Assembly: GCF_026241135.1 (NCBI RefSeq)
Contig: NZ_JAPFGA010000002.1
Location: 124,001-188,000 of the forward strand
DNA from: Galbibacter kalidii
GTDB lineage: Bacteria > Bacteroidota > Bacteroidia > Flavobacteriales > Flavobacteriaceae
DNA: 64,000 nucleotides
Direction: 5' to 3'
How positions within the stretch are numbered: the first letter of the stretch is position 1; every line of letters starts with the position of its first letter. A program made the translations under genes and the position numbers. Positions 46,859-54,492 of the stretch are shown here, one piece after another. Under the pieces are notes generated by a model that saw only the letters and a list, made by a program, of their open reading frames with translations, did not search any database and was not told where the DNA came from.

Positions 46859-46972
46859 CTTTTACAATGCAAAAATACAACATCAAAGAGGAAAATTTGT
46901 GTTTTTATCTTAAATGAATCATAAAACCAAAGTATCAATCCATTTTGATTATGGTAAATAGACTGAAAACCT

Positions 46973-46980
46973 TACTTTTG
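46973..46980 (+). promoter_or_regulatory. -7 element of rseP
   Basis: TACTTTTG, matching TAnnTTTG. Transcription would start near 46987, which excludes the in-frame GTG at 46980 and supports the ATG at 47007. No convincing -33 element. Confidence 0.5.
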
Positions 46981-47006
46981 TGCGATTTGAAATTGATACT
47001 AGATTT

Positions 47007-48332
47007 ATGAGTCCGATTTTAGTTAAGACAATACAGCTTTTTTTAAGTTTATCTATACTGATTATTCTACACGAACTTGGTCATTTTATCCCAGCTAAAT
47101 TATTTAAAACCAGGGTAGAAAAATTCTTCCTGTTTTTTGATGTGAAGTTTGCCTTGTTCAAAAAGAAAATAGGCGGAACCGTTTATGGTATCGGGTGGTT
47201 GCCTTTGGGCGGATATGTGAAAATTTCCGGAATGATCGATGAGAGCATGGACAAAGAGCAGATGGCACAACCGCCACAGCCTTGGGAATTCCGTTCTAAA
47301 CCCGCATGGCAACGTTTGATTATCATGTTGGGCGGGGTTACTGTCAACCTGTTTTTAGGGTTCTTCATTTATGCTATGATCCTTTTTGTTTACGGAAGCA
47401 ATAAAGTGGATTCTTCAGAATTTCCTAACGGATTTGAAGTTGCCAACCAGATCGAACAATTTGGTTTCCAAGATGGTGATAAAGTATTAAAAGTAGACGG
47501 AAAACAACCGGAAAACATCCTGGACGTTAGCAGAATGATGATCGTTAGAGGTGTAAAAACTGTAGAAGTAGAACATCCTGACGGAAACACAGCAGTGCTT
47601 GCCCTTCCTGATACTTTAGGCACATATTTATTCAAGCAAGGGGTGATGCAGCCTATTATCCCGAGAAGAAGCACTGTTTTAGACAGTATTGTTCCCGACA
47701 GTCCGGCCATGAAAGCCGGTTTGCAGGCAAACGACCGTATTGTGTCGATCAATGGGAAAGCTATCAATCACTGGGACGAATTTAGCCGTGTGGTTGAAAA
47801 TGGCAATCAGCAACCTATCAATTTTGTTATAGAGCGCAACAAGCTTACTGACACGATGACCATTACTCCTGATGCCGATAACGCGATTGGGGTGTATTCA
47901 ACATCACCTTTAGCCGGTGTAGAATTTGAAAAGAAAAAATACTCCTTTGCTGAGGCGCTACCAGCGGGTATCGAATACGGTTATTGGACCTTAATGGATT
48001 ATGTGAGTTCGATGAAATTCATATTCACTAAAAAAGGAGCAACGGAGGTGGGTGGCTTTGGTACCATTGCCAAACTCTTTCCAGACACATGGAATTGGCG
48101 GAATTTTTGGCATTCTACCGCTTTTATTTCCATTATTTTGGCCTTTATGAATATCCTGCCTATCCCGGCATTGGATGGTGGTCATGTGATGTTTCTCCTC
48201 TATGAGATTATTACCGGAAGAAAACCGAATGAAAAATTCCTGGAATATGCACAAATGGTTGGGTTCTTTTTATTAATTGCCTTACTTTTGTATGCTAACG
48301 GGAACGATCTTTACAAAGCTATTTTTGATTAA
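47007..48332 (+). CDS. rseP: RIP zinc metalloprotease RseP (site-2 protease)
   Basis: A 441-residue intramembrane zinc protease. The active site HELGH is in the first membrane helix (IILHELGHFIPAKLF) and the second metal-ligand motif is ALDGGHVMFLLYEIITG near the C-terminus. Two PDZ-like domains lie between (GDKVLKVDGKQPENI; MKAGLQANDRIVSINGKAI). It cleaves membrane anti-sigma factors or signal-peptide remnants. Start chosen by promoter position. Confidence 0.95.
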   Translation: MSPILVKTIQLFLSLSILIILHELGHFIPAKLFKTRVEKFFLFFDVKFALFKKKIGGTVYGIGWLPLGGYVKISGMIDESMDKEQMAQPPQPWEFRSKPAWQRLIIMLGGVTVNLFLGFFIYAMILFVYGSNKVDSSEFPNGFEVANQIEQFGFQDGDKVLKVDGKQPENILDVSRMMIVRGVKTVEVEHPDGNTAVLALPDTLGTYLFKQGVMQPIIPRRSTVLDSIVPDSPAMKAGLQANDRIVSINGKAINHWDEFSRVVENGNQQPINFVIERNKLTDTMTITPDADNAIGVYSTSPLAGVEFEKKKYSFAEALPAGIEYGYWTLMDYVSSMKFIFTKKGATEVGGFGTIAKLFPDTWNWRNFWHSTAFISIILAFMNILPIPALDGGHVMFLLYEIITGRKPNEKFLEYAQMVGFFLLIALLLYANGNDLYKAIFD

Positions 48333-48353
48333 AATAAAAATTAATCTTTTTTG

Positions 48354-48384
48354 TTTGCCTTAAACAAAAAAACATATATATTTG
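48354..48384 (+). promoter_or_regulatory. Strong promoter of the tRNA-Asn locus
   Basis: TTTG at 48354-48357, a 19-base spacer and TATATTTG at 48377-48384, then GCATCCGC. This is the typical strong flavobacterial tRNA promoter. It now precedes a broken tRNA copy and the GIY-YIG gene, with the intact tRNA 390 bases downstream. Confidence 0.75.
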
Positions 48385-48411
48385 CATCCGCAAAATAAGG
48401 GAATACCACCT

Positions 48412-48455
48412 TCCTCCTTAGCTCACCCCAATAGCTATCGATAGGTTAGAGCATC
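48412..48455 (+). pseudogene. Broken tRNA-Asn fragment with an insertion in the D loop
   Basis: Bases 48411-48425 match 48772-48786 of the intact tRNA region (15 bases: the acceptor 5' strand and first D-stem strand). Bases 48444-48455 match tRNA bases 48790-48801 (GGTTAGAGCATC). Between them the three loop bases are replaced by 18 bases containing the palindrome CTATCGATAG. The anticodon arm onward is missing, so it cannot be a working tRNA. Confidence 0.75.
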
Positions 48456-48484
48456 GGAGAAGACGTTCTTAGAAATGTGTTATT

Positions 48485-48769
48485 ATGGTATATATATTAT
48501 ACTCTGAAGCCTTAGATAGGTTTTACACCGGGGAATCGGAATCAGAAAATGTTGACTTGAAATTGAAACAACACAACGATGGTTTTTTCAAAGATTCATT
48601 TACATCGATTACTGATGATTGGGTTTTATTTTATAAAATTGAATGTGATTCACGAAGTCAAGCAAAAAAAATTGAATCACACATTAATAAAATGAAAAGT
48701 TCAACGTATGTCAGGAATATTGTAAAATATCCTGAAATTATAGAACGGTTAAAATTAAAATATAAATAA
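48485..48769 (+). CDS. GIY-YIG endonuclease-domain protein
   Basis: A 94-residue single-domain nuclease (URI/GIY-YIG superfamily). The signature is degenerate but present: VYILYS then RFYTGESE, with later QAKKIESHINKMKSSTY providing the conserved Glu, and a basic C-terminus. It ends 3 bases before the intact tRNA-Asn and lies between that gene and a broken copy of it, in the same orientation. This arrangement suggests a selfish or homing element that targets tRNA-Asn; see findings. Confidence 0.85.
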   Translation: MVYILYSEALDRFYTGESESENVDLKLKQHNDGFFKDSFTSITDDWVLFYKIECDSRSQAKKIESHINKMKSSTYVRNIVKYPEIIERLKLKYK

Positions 48770-48772
48770 TAT

Positions 48773-48846
48773 TCCTCCTTAGCTCAGTTGGTTAGAGCAT
48801 CTGACTGTTAATCAGAGGGTCCTTGGTTCGAGCCCAAGAGGGGGAG
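48773..48846 (+). tRNA. tRNA-Asn (anticodon GTT)
   Basis: A complete 74-base cloverleaf. Acceptor TCCTCCT pairs with AGGGGGA (one T-G pair); D arm GCTC/GAGC; anticodon arm TCTGA-CTGTTAA-TCAGA with GTT as anticodon; T arm CTTGG-TTCGAGC-CCAAG; discriminator G. CCA is not encoded in full. Confidence 0.95.
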
Positions 48847-48858
48847 CATAACAACGAC

Positions 48859-48888
48859 AAGCCATTCAAGAAATTGAGTGGCTTTTTT
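48859..48888 (+). terminator. Terminator of tRNA-Asn
   Basis: AAGCCA and TGGCTT pair with further TCA/TGA pairing inside, followed by six T. It ends the tRNA transcript, and the accessory element begins beyond it. Confidence 0.75.
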
Positions 48889-48899
48889 GTTTCTGCTCG

Positions 48900-48919
48900 G
48901 GTACAACATAGGTACAACA
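48900..48919. repeat. GGTACAACA direct repeat beside the tRNA
   Basis: GGTACAACA occurs at 48900-48908 and 48911-48919, with an 11-base period. Short direct repeats next to a tRNA end are typical arm-binding sites of tyrosine integrases, so this may be the left attachment region of the mobile element. No integrase gene is present in the window. Confidence 0.4.
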
Positions 48920-48981
48920 AAATCCACTTTTTAATTATTTCTTATCTTAAGGTCTGTATTGGAAAATATAAGTAACCATAT

Positions 48982-49656
48982 ATGGATAAATGGATAAAAA
49001 AATTAGCTCTATTATGGTGTAAAATAGATGATAAAATTGATTCTCTTTTTGAACGTAGGGTATTGAATAACACCAATGGCATCTTTGCCTTTACAATGTC
49101 CTTTATTATCCTTTTGGGATTGATTCTTGTAATCGTTTATCCTTTTGATTCCTTATCTCAAAGAATACTGTTTTTCTTTATCTACACAGTAATCGGTTTT
49201 ATTGCAATTGTCATTGCAGGGGTTTCCCATGAAAAAAAACGAATAAAGAATAGTAGGCTGTATCCATTTCAGTATGTGTCCATTAAATGGGATACCATAA
49301 ATTACAAGGCGTTAAAATTTAACAAGGAGGAACAAATTGATTTCAACTTACTCCTTAACAGAAGACGGGTACAAAATAAAATCAATTTTCAGGAAAACAA
49401 CAGAAGTAAGGAGGGAGCAAATCACCGCTTGCTGTTCTCTATGTTTCATGTGCTTATCCAAGATGGGATCGATAATTTCACTAGCATACAGAAAAAGGAC
49501 TTTTTTGAGATGTTAATGGATTCTTTTTTGATGAACAATAACCCGATAAAATATGACACGTTAAAAACCAGTTTTTCCAACTGGAAAGGTGATTTAAATT
49601 CGGATAAAGGCAAAAGTTATATCAAATATTGGATGGATATTTTTAATTTATCGTAA
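48982..49656 (+). CDS. Two-helix membrane protein of the mobile element
   Basis: A 224-residue protein I do not recognise by domain. Two hydrophobic segments near residues 35-55 and 62-80 (GIFAFTMSFIILLGLILVIV; ILFFFIYTVIGFIAIVIAGV) are followed by a cytosolic, charged C-terminal half. Similar uncharacterised genes lie at the tRNA-proximal end of flavobacterial mobilizable elements. It may be involved in element maintenance or exclusion. Confidence 0.65.
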   Translation: MDKWIKKLALLWCKIDDKIDSLFERRVLNNTNGIFAFTMSFIILLGLILVIVYPFDSLSQRILFFFIYTVIGFIAIVIAGVSHEKKRIKNSRLYPFQYVSIKWDTINYKALKFNKEEQIDFNLLLNRRRVQNKINFQENNRSKEGANHRLLFSMFHVLIQDGIDNFTSIQKKDFFEMLMDSFLMNNNPIKYDTLKTSFSNWKGDLNSDKGKSYIKYWMDIFNLS

Positions 49657-49782
49657 TTATTGAATTATTAAAGGATAATCTCAGTTATCGTATTGATTAA
49701 GTCATATTTGGCGTCATATATTTGTCCCTGCGCAACATAAGTAAAAGGCCTTTTACTCATCATTAATTTAAAACTTAAAAAG

Positions 49783-50076
49783 ATGAATGAGCAAGAGCAT
49801 GTTGTAGGGTTATTACAAGATATCAAATCTTTACTCTCCCATAACAAAAAGATTTTAAACGTAGAAGACCTGTCCCGGTATACCGGGCTCTCCAAAAGTA
49901 AGATATATAAGCTTACCCAATTGAAGTTGATCCCTACGGGTAACAATAAGCATATCCGTCAAAAGTTTTTTGACAAAGATGTCATTGATGCCTGGCTTAT
50001 GGGAAATCCGAACCTTTCTGATGAGTTTCTGGAACAAAAGTTCAATGAACAACTTTTGAAAAAAAGAAAATTCTAA
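49783..50076 (+). CDS. Excisionase-type HTH protein
   Basis: A 97-residue protein with a MerR/excisionase helix-turn-helix (KILNVEDLSRYTGLSKSKIYKLTQLKLIP, then KFFDKDVIDAWLM). Such proteins control excision or replication of Bacteroidota mobile elements and usually precede the primase-helicase gene, as here (29 bases). Confidence 0.85.
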   Translation: MNEQEHVVGLLQDIKSLLSHNKKILNVEDLSRYTGLSKSKIYKLTQLKLIPTGNNKHIRQKFFDKDVIDAWLMGNPNLSDEFLEQKFNEQLLKKRKF

Positions 50077-50105
50077 TTGTCAATATCAATTCTTAAATCA
50101 ATTTT

Positions 50106-51311
50106 ATGAAGAAGATTCCCTACCGTCGTATTGGCACCACCTATTGGAAAGATATAGAAAAACCGCTTATATCGGGTGACTCCATCTCCATCATGGTACG
50201 GTGGAACAAAGAAACGATCATTGCAGACCACGGGAAGGCTTACCTGTCAAAAATTCCAAAGCTAGACGGGTTCTGCTGCATACCTGAGCATATCAAGTAT
50301 GAGCAAGTGGTAGGTAATTCCTATAACACCTATCATGAGCTGCCTATAAAACCCAAAAAGGGCAAGTGCCCCGTTTCTATGGGTTTTGTAAGGCATATTT
50401 TCGGGGAACAGGCAGAACTGGGCTTGGATTACTTGAAAATCATCTATGAACAACCCTCACAGATACTGCCCATTTTGTGTTTGGTCAGTAAAGAGCGTGG
50501 CACTGGAAAAAGTACATTCATCAAATGGCTCAAGGTCATCTTTGGGCAAAACATGACTTATATCAAAGGGGACGGTTTCTCTTCCCAGTTCAATGCCGAT
50601 TGGGTGTCGAAAGTCATTGTGGCAGTGGACGAGGTTTTCTTCGATAAAAAAGAAATCACCGAACGGCTTAAATATTTAAGTACCACCGACAAGGACAAAA
50701 TTGAGGCCAAGGGAAAAGACCGGGAAGAAGTCGAATTTTTCGGAAAATTCATTCTCTGTAGCAATAACGAGGACACTTTTATACTTATCGATTCCAACGA
50801 AATACGCTTTTGGGTCAGGAAGGTATTCCCTTTTGATACTGAAGACACTGAGTATTTGCACAAGCTTGTTTCTGAAATACCGGCTTTTATGCAATTTCTC
50901 ATAGACCGTCCATACGCTTCAGAAAGGAAAACACGGATGTGGTTTACCCCGGAACAGATCAAGACCAAGGCTCTTAAAAAATTGGTTTGGCTGAACAATA
51001 ATGTGGTCGAAAGGGAAATGGTACATCTGCTCTATGAGATGTTTGAGTCTACCGGTGCCGACGAGCTCAAGATTACCCCAAGGGAAATCGTATCAAACCT
51101 GAGCAAGGTGAGGCGTAAAAACTTCGAACCAAACGATATCAGGAGAATACTGAAAAACAAATGGGAACTCACCCCTTCCGACAATTCAAATTCCTATCAG
51201 GGATATGAGTTTACCAGTTATGGTGAGTTTGTCCAGATAAACCGTGTTGGAAGATATTTTACTGTTGAAAGAAGAAAGATTTACGGAATTTTTGATGAAA
51301 TGATGAATTAA
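50106..51311 (+). CDS. Primase-helicase family protein
   Basis: A 401-residue superfamily 3-like helicase (DUF5906 type). Walker A: KERGTGKSTFIKWLKVIFG; Walker B: KVIVAVDEVFFDK; a sensor region FGKFILCSNNEDTF follows. A C-terminal helical region may bind DNA. It probably unwinds the element's origin, with the iteron-like region directly downstream and the CHC2/Toprim primase as partners. No N-terminal primase domain is obvious. Confidence 0.88.
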   Translation: MKKIPYRRIGTTYWKDIEKPLISGDSISIMVRWNKETIIADHGKAYLSKIPKLDGFCCIPEHIKYEQVVGNSYNTYHELPIKPKKGKCPVSMGFVRHIFGEQAELGLDYLKIIYEQPSQILPILCLVSKERGTGKSTFIKWLKVIFGQNMTYIKGDGFSSQFNADWVSKVIVAVDEVFFDKKEITERLKYLSTTDKDKIEAKGKDREEVEFFGKFILCSNNEDTFILIDSNEIRFWVRKVFPFDTEDTEYLHKLVSEIPAFMQFLIDRPYASERKTRMWFTPEQIKTKALKKLVWLNNNVVEREMVHLLYEMFESTGADELKITPREIVSNLSKVRRKNFEPNDIRRILKNKWELTPSDNSNSYQGYEFTSYGEFVQINRVGRYFTVERRKIYGIFDEMMN

Positions 51312-51345
51312 AGGATTAACTGATTGATAATTAAAAATATAAGCG

Positions 51346-51499
51346 TTCATCAAAGTTTCATCAAACGTTCATCAAAATATAACCCCTATCAAAAATGATG
51401 AAGGTTTAAAACAGAGTTTGATGAATGATGAAAAAATGATGAAGACTGGAACACCAGTAAAAACAGGGGTTATAAGAGATTCTTCATCATTTCATCAAA
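51346..51499. repeat. Iteron cluster, possible replication origin
   Basis: TTCATCAAA occurs at 51346, 51357 and 51368, an exact 11-base period on one face of the helix. It recurs inverted (TTTGATGAA at 51417) and direct at 51491, with partial copies between. A perfect 10-base inverted repeat, TATAACCCCT (51378-51387) with AGGGGTTATA (51465-51474), frames the centre. It lies between the helicase and primase genes. Confidence 0.6.
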
Positions 51500-51524
51500 A
51501 TTTTTACAAAACAAAACCCTACAC

Positions 51525-52385
51525 ATGAAAAACAAGAAACTCACATGCGAAAGAGCCCGAAATTTTTCCTGCCTAAAGGCGCTCCAAAACCTCGGGCACT
51601 TTCCCATTAAAAAATCGGAGAAAGAAGCTTGGTTTCTGAGTCCCCTGCGGTCAGAAACCCAAGCCTCTTTCAAAGTCTCTTTGACCTTGAACCGTTGGTA
51701 CGACCATGGTGCCGGTATCGGTGGTAATGTAATCGATCTGGTCTGCCTTATCAAACAATGCTCGGTTAAAGAGGCCTTGTATATCCTGGACAATGAAAAC
51801 ATTCCTTTTTCTTTTCAAGGGCAAATAACTAATCCAGATAAAAACCGTATTGAAATCCTTTCCACCGGGAACATACAACACCCTGCCCTGTTCGACTATT
51901 TGAAATCCAGAAGGATCAAGCCCCGAACAGCAAACCGTTATTGCCGGGAAGTACACTACTCACATAAAGGAAAAAAATATTTTGCCGTTGGCCTAGAAAA
52001 CAAGTCCGGGGGATATGAGCTGAGGAACAAGTTTTATAAAAATTGTTCATCCCCTAAGGACATAAGCTTGGTCAAGCATGCCCGAACAAGCCTCGTCATT
52101 TGTGAAGGCTTGTTCGACATGCTTTCCCTGTTAAGCTATGCCCCTTCTGTTGCGGAAAAAAATGATGTGTTGGTGCTCAACTCCGTTGCCTTTGTAAAGA
52201 AAATCAAAGAGTATTTAGTGAATTACAATTGTATCTACCTCTATTTGGACAGGGACAGTGCAGGCAGCAAGGCTACCGAATATTTACTTAAGCAAAGTCC
52301 AAAGTGCGTGGATATGTCCCCGTTGTACAATGGGTTTACCGATCTGAACGACTGGTGGGTCTTTCAAAAGCAGCTATCCGGCTGA
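51525..52385 (+). CDS. DNA primase with CHC2 zinc finger and Toprim domain
   Basis: A 286-residue primase. The N-terminal region has LKALQNLGHFPIKKSEKEAWF and WYDHGAGIGGNVIDLVCL, the CHC2-like fold (zinc ligands partly degenerate). The Toprim domain has SLVICEGLFDMLSLL (Glu) and YLYLDRDSAGSKAT (Asp-x-Asp). It would prime element replication together with the primase-helicase. Confidence 0.9.
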   Translation: MKNKKLTCERARNFSCLKALQNLGHFPIKKSEKEAWFLSPLRSETQASFKVSLTLNRWYDHGAGIGGNVIDLVCLIKQCSVKEALYILDNENIPFSFQGQITNPDKNRIEILSTGNIQHPALFDYLKSRRIKPRTANRYCREVHYSHKGKKYFAVGLENKSGGYELRNKFYKNCSSPKDISLVKHARTSLVICEGLFDMLSLLSYAPSVAEKNDVLVLNSVAFVKKIKEYLVNYNCIYLYLDRDSAGSKATEYLLKQSPKCVDMSPLYNGFTDLNDWWVFQKQLSG

Positions 52386-52395
52386 GTAAGAATTT

Positions 52396-52466
52396 CAAGA
52401 TGTGTTTTTGTTACCACAAAAACAATCTTGCTTTGCTCCCGGAGGTCGCAAAGGGCTCTTAGAGCC
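52396..52466. promoter_or_regulatory. Candidate origin of transfer (oriT)
   Basis: Three hairpins in tandem before the mob genes. First, CAAGAT and TGTTTTTGT pair with ACAAAAACA and ATCTTG around TACC: 15 base pairs with one bulged G (52396-52430). Second, CTTTGC pairs with GCAAAG (52431-52453). Third, GGCTCT pairs with AGAGCC (52454-52466). A relaxase gene follows, so this fits an oriT; the first hairpin could also end transcription of the primase gene. Confidence 0.5.
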
Positions 52467-52521
52467 AACAGTAATTTCCATCCAGCTTTCTGAAAAAATA
52501 AAGAATAATTGATCTTAAAAA

Positions 52522-52839
52522 ATGCCTAAACCGAAAGTCAAAATAAAATCCACCTATATCAAGTTCCGGTGCTCCCGGTTTGAAAAACGGCTGTTGCAGG
52601 TCAAGGCCAAAAGGGCGAATATGAGCCTGAGCTCCTATTGCCGGATGGCGGCCATGGATGATAAGATCGTGGAACGGTTTACGGATGAACAAATAGAAAT
52701 CTATAAGACACTGGTACAGTACCACCACAATTTCAAACGGATCGGGAACATGTTCAAGAAACGGAACCCCAAACTCCAACAGGTGGTGTACCGGTTAGCG
52801 GAAGACATCAAAGCACATTTAAAAAGTTTTAAAAAATGA
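52522..52839 (+). CDS. MobC-like relaxosome accessory protein
   Basis: A 105-residue basic protein with a ribbon-helix-helix start (STYIKFRCSRFEKRLLQVKAKRANMSLSSYCRMAAM) typical of MobC/plasmid mobilization accessory proteins. It should bind oriT and help the relaxase. It overlaps the relaxase gene by 4 bases (ATGA). Confidence 0.88.
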   Translation: MPKPKVKIKSTYIKFRCSRFEKRLLQVKAKRANMSLSSYCRMAAMDDKIVERFTDEQIEIYKTLVQYHHNFKRIGNMFKKRNPKLQQVVYRLAEDIKAHLKSFKK

Positions 52840-53708
52840 TCGGTAAAGGAAGTTCCATAGCACATACAAGGGCATCCATGCAATATGGATGGAACCAGGA
52901 AAAGGACGCCGAAGTGGTCTACAGGCAACATCTCTGCGGGGAAAACCCAAAAGAGATCACCAAAGAGTTCCAAACGGTGCAACAGACCAATGCCCGGTGC
53001 CGAAAGAACACTTTAAGCTTTGTACTGAGCCCGACCATTGAGGACGGGCAAAGATTAAAGCAAAAACAGCTTTCCGAACTCACCCGGAAATTTACCGAAC
53101 AAATGAATTTAAAAGAACACCAGGCCATTGCTTTTGTGCATAGGGACAAAAAACACCTCCACGTCCATTTATATGTCAACCGGATTGGATTTGACGGTAA
53201 GGCCTATAACGATAGTTACATTGGAAAGAAAAGCCAATTGGCAGCGGAAAAGGTGGCGCAGCAAATGCAATTGACAACCGCGAGGCAGGTCCAACAGGAA
53301 AAACAACAATCCTTGCTGTATATCCGGGGGATCATCAAACGGAACCATGAAAGGGCTTTGCAACACCGGCCTAAGTCCGTCGACCATTATATAAAACTGA
53401 TGCAGGAACAAGGTGTCAAGGTCATCCCTTCCATCAACAAATCCAATCAGTTGCAGGGGTTTCGGTTTGAATATGGGGGTCACAACCTAAAAGGCAGTGG
53501 GGTGCACAGGGATATGTCGGGCGGTAAGATACTGCTGGCCATTTCCCAAAACACCGAAAAAGGCCTAAAGGCATCAAAGGACAATACCCTTAAGATATTA
53601 AACCAAACGGTAACACTCAGTACCAACCTAGCAACATCCATCGCCAAAAAAGTGGCGAAGCAGGTCATAAAAAAAGCGATTGATACGGGAATTGGGATCG
53701 GCTATTAA
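52836..53708 (+). CDS. Relaxase / mobilization nuclease
   Basis: A 290-residue relaxase. The metal-binding three-His motif is visible in FVHRDKKHLHVHLYVNRI near residue 107-124, preceded by the oriT-nicking segment NARCRKNTLSFVLSPT. The C-terminal half is a basic helical tail. It would nick oriT and lead the DNA strand into a recipient through a helper element's conjugation apparatus. Confidence 0.9.
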   Translation: MIGKGSSIAHTRASMQYGWNQEKDAEVVYRQHLCGENPKEITKEFQTVQQTNARCRKNTLSFVLSPTIEDGQRLKQKQLSELTRKFTEQMNLKEHQAIAFVHRDKKHLHVHLYVNRIGFDGKAYNDSYIGKKSQLAAEKVAQQMQLTTARQVQQEKQQSLLYIRGIIKRNHERALQHRPKSVDHYIKLMQEQGVKVIPSINKSNQLQGFRFEYGGHNLKGSGVHRDMSGGKILLAISQNTEKGLKASKDNTLKILNQTVTLSTNLATSIAKKVAKQVIKKAIDTGIGIGY

Positions 53709-53719
53709 AATATGGTACC

Positions 53720-54166
53720 ATGGCAAAACTGGAAGAAATAGCGGCATTGCTTACGGAAGAGATAGCGAGTTTTAATGCATCAGTGCATAAATTGGAGCTC
53801 CTTTCAAATAAGCTTCATAAAGTAAAGGTAAAGGCGGACGCTTCCGAGATTCAGCGTCTTCTGGAAGCGTATCTAAAAAAACAGGGGCAGTTTGAACAAG
53901 ACCAAGCTAAAAACACACAAGAATTACTTGGGCATATTGACCGTTCCAAACTGTTCCCGAAATGGCTTGTTGTATGCAGTGTGATATTTGTGGCTCTTTT
54001 ATTGACATTGGGTTTTACCGCATTACATTTCCGGCATAGGAACCAGCAGTTAAAAAATGAAAACATGCTTATAAAAAAGCACTATCGAAATTTTATAAAG
54101 GGACAGCCCGAAATAGAAGCGCAATACCTGAAATGGACGGACAAAGATAAAGACCCAGCGCAGTAG
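53720..54166 (+). CDS. Mobilization-associated membrane protein
   Basis: A 148-residue protein 11 bases after the relaxase. N-terminal helices (about residues 1-70), one membrane segment (WLVVCSVIFVALLLTLGF near 92-110) and a short basic tail. Proteins of this layout follow relaxases in Bacteroidota mobilizable elements (possibly DUF6730). It may link the relaxosome to the membrane. Confidence 0.75.
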   Translation: MAKLEEIAALLTEEIASFNASVHKLELLSNKLHKVKVKADASEIQRLLEAYLKKQGQFEQDQAKNTQELLGHIDRSKLFPKWLVVCSVIFVALLLTLGFTALHFRHRNQQLKNENMLIKKHYRNFIKGQPEIEAQYLKWTDKDKDPAQ

Positions 54167-54220
54167 TATTAGTCCCTGGTAAGTTTTGGGGCTTTTACCC
54201 TGATTGCAAAAGTTACCATA

Positions 54221-54307
54221 ATAATAAAAAGAGCCCATGCCGTTGTATATGCTTATTACATTTAGTGAGAGTCATTGACCCCGCCTTACGGGTGTACAAG
54301 CACCCTC
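54221..54307 (-). ncRNA. Candidate guide RNA 3 of the dCas12f-sigma system
   Basis: On the minus strand a scaffold occupies 54307-54241 and the predicted guide 54240-54221 (GCATGGGCTCTTTTTATTAT). The scaffold begins GAGGGTGCTTGTACACCC (hairpin GGGTG/CACCC) and ends GCATATACAACG, as in the other two units. Its middle is more diverged: GGCGGGGT for GGTGGGGT, and a different ACTC/GAGT arm. No conserved block follows the guide, so it is the last unit of the array. Guide limits are inferred from the point where the three units stop matching. Confidence 0.7.
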
Positions 54308-54350
54308 AATAATCACATTTATTTATAAATTATTCAATAACCTGAATTCT
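54308..54350 (-). repeat. Conserved block between guide-RNA units 2 and 3
   Basis: Minus strand, about 43 bases matching 54440-54485 at most positions: GAGAATTCAG, TTATTGAATA, TTTATAAATAAA and GAGGGTG in the same order. It includes the palindrome GAATTC. A TTG lies ~30 bases before each scaffold start, but no good TAnnTTTG follows, so it may be a promoter for a non-housekeeping sigma factor or a processing site. Confidence 0.55.
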
Positions 54351-54439
54351 CTGTTTTATATGTCTAAGTACGTTGTATATGCTACTCGCAATTAGTGAGT
54401 GTATTATGAACCTCACCTTACGGGTGTACAAGCACCCTC
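54351..54439 (-). ncRNA. Candidate guide RNA 2 of the dCas12f-sigma system
   Basis: Minus-strand scaffold 54439-54371 (69 bases) followed by predicted guide 54370-54351 (TACTTAGACATATAAAACAG). Nearly identical to unit 1 across the scaffold, including GGGTG/CACCC, an ACTC/GAGT arm and the GCATATACAACG end. It is preceded by the ~45-base conserved inter-unit block, which may hold its promoter or a processing signal. Confidence 0.75.
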
Positions 54440-54485
54440 GATAAACACCTTTATTTATAAAATATTCAATAACTGAATTCTCAGA
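54440..54485 (-). repeat. Conserved block between guide-RNA units 1 and 2
   Basis: Minus strand, partner of 54308-54350. Unit 1 has no such block upstream; there the dCas12f coding end takes its place. Together these show that the array grew by duplication of a ~130-140-base unit (scaffold starts differ by 142 and 130 bases). Confidence 0.55.
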
Positions 54486-54492
54486 TTTATGT

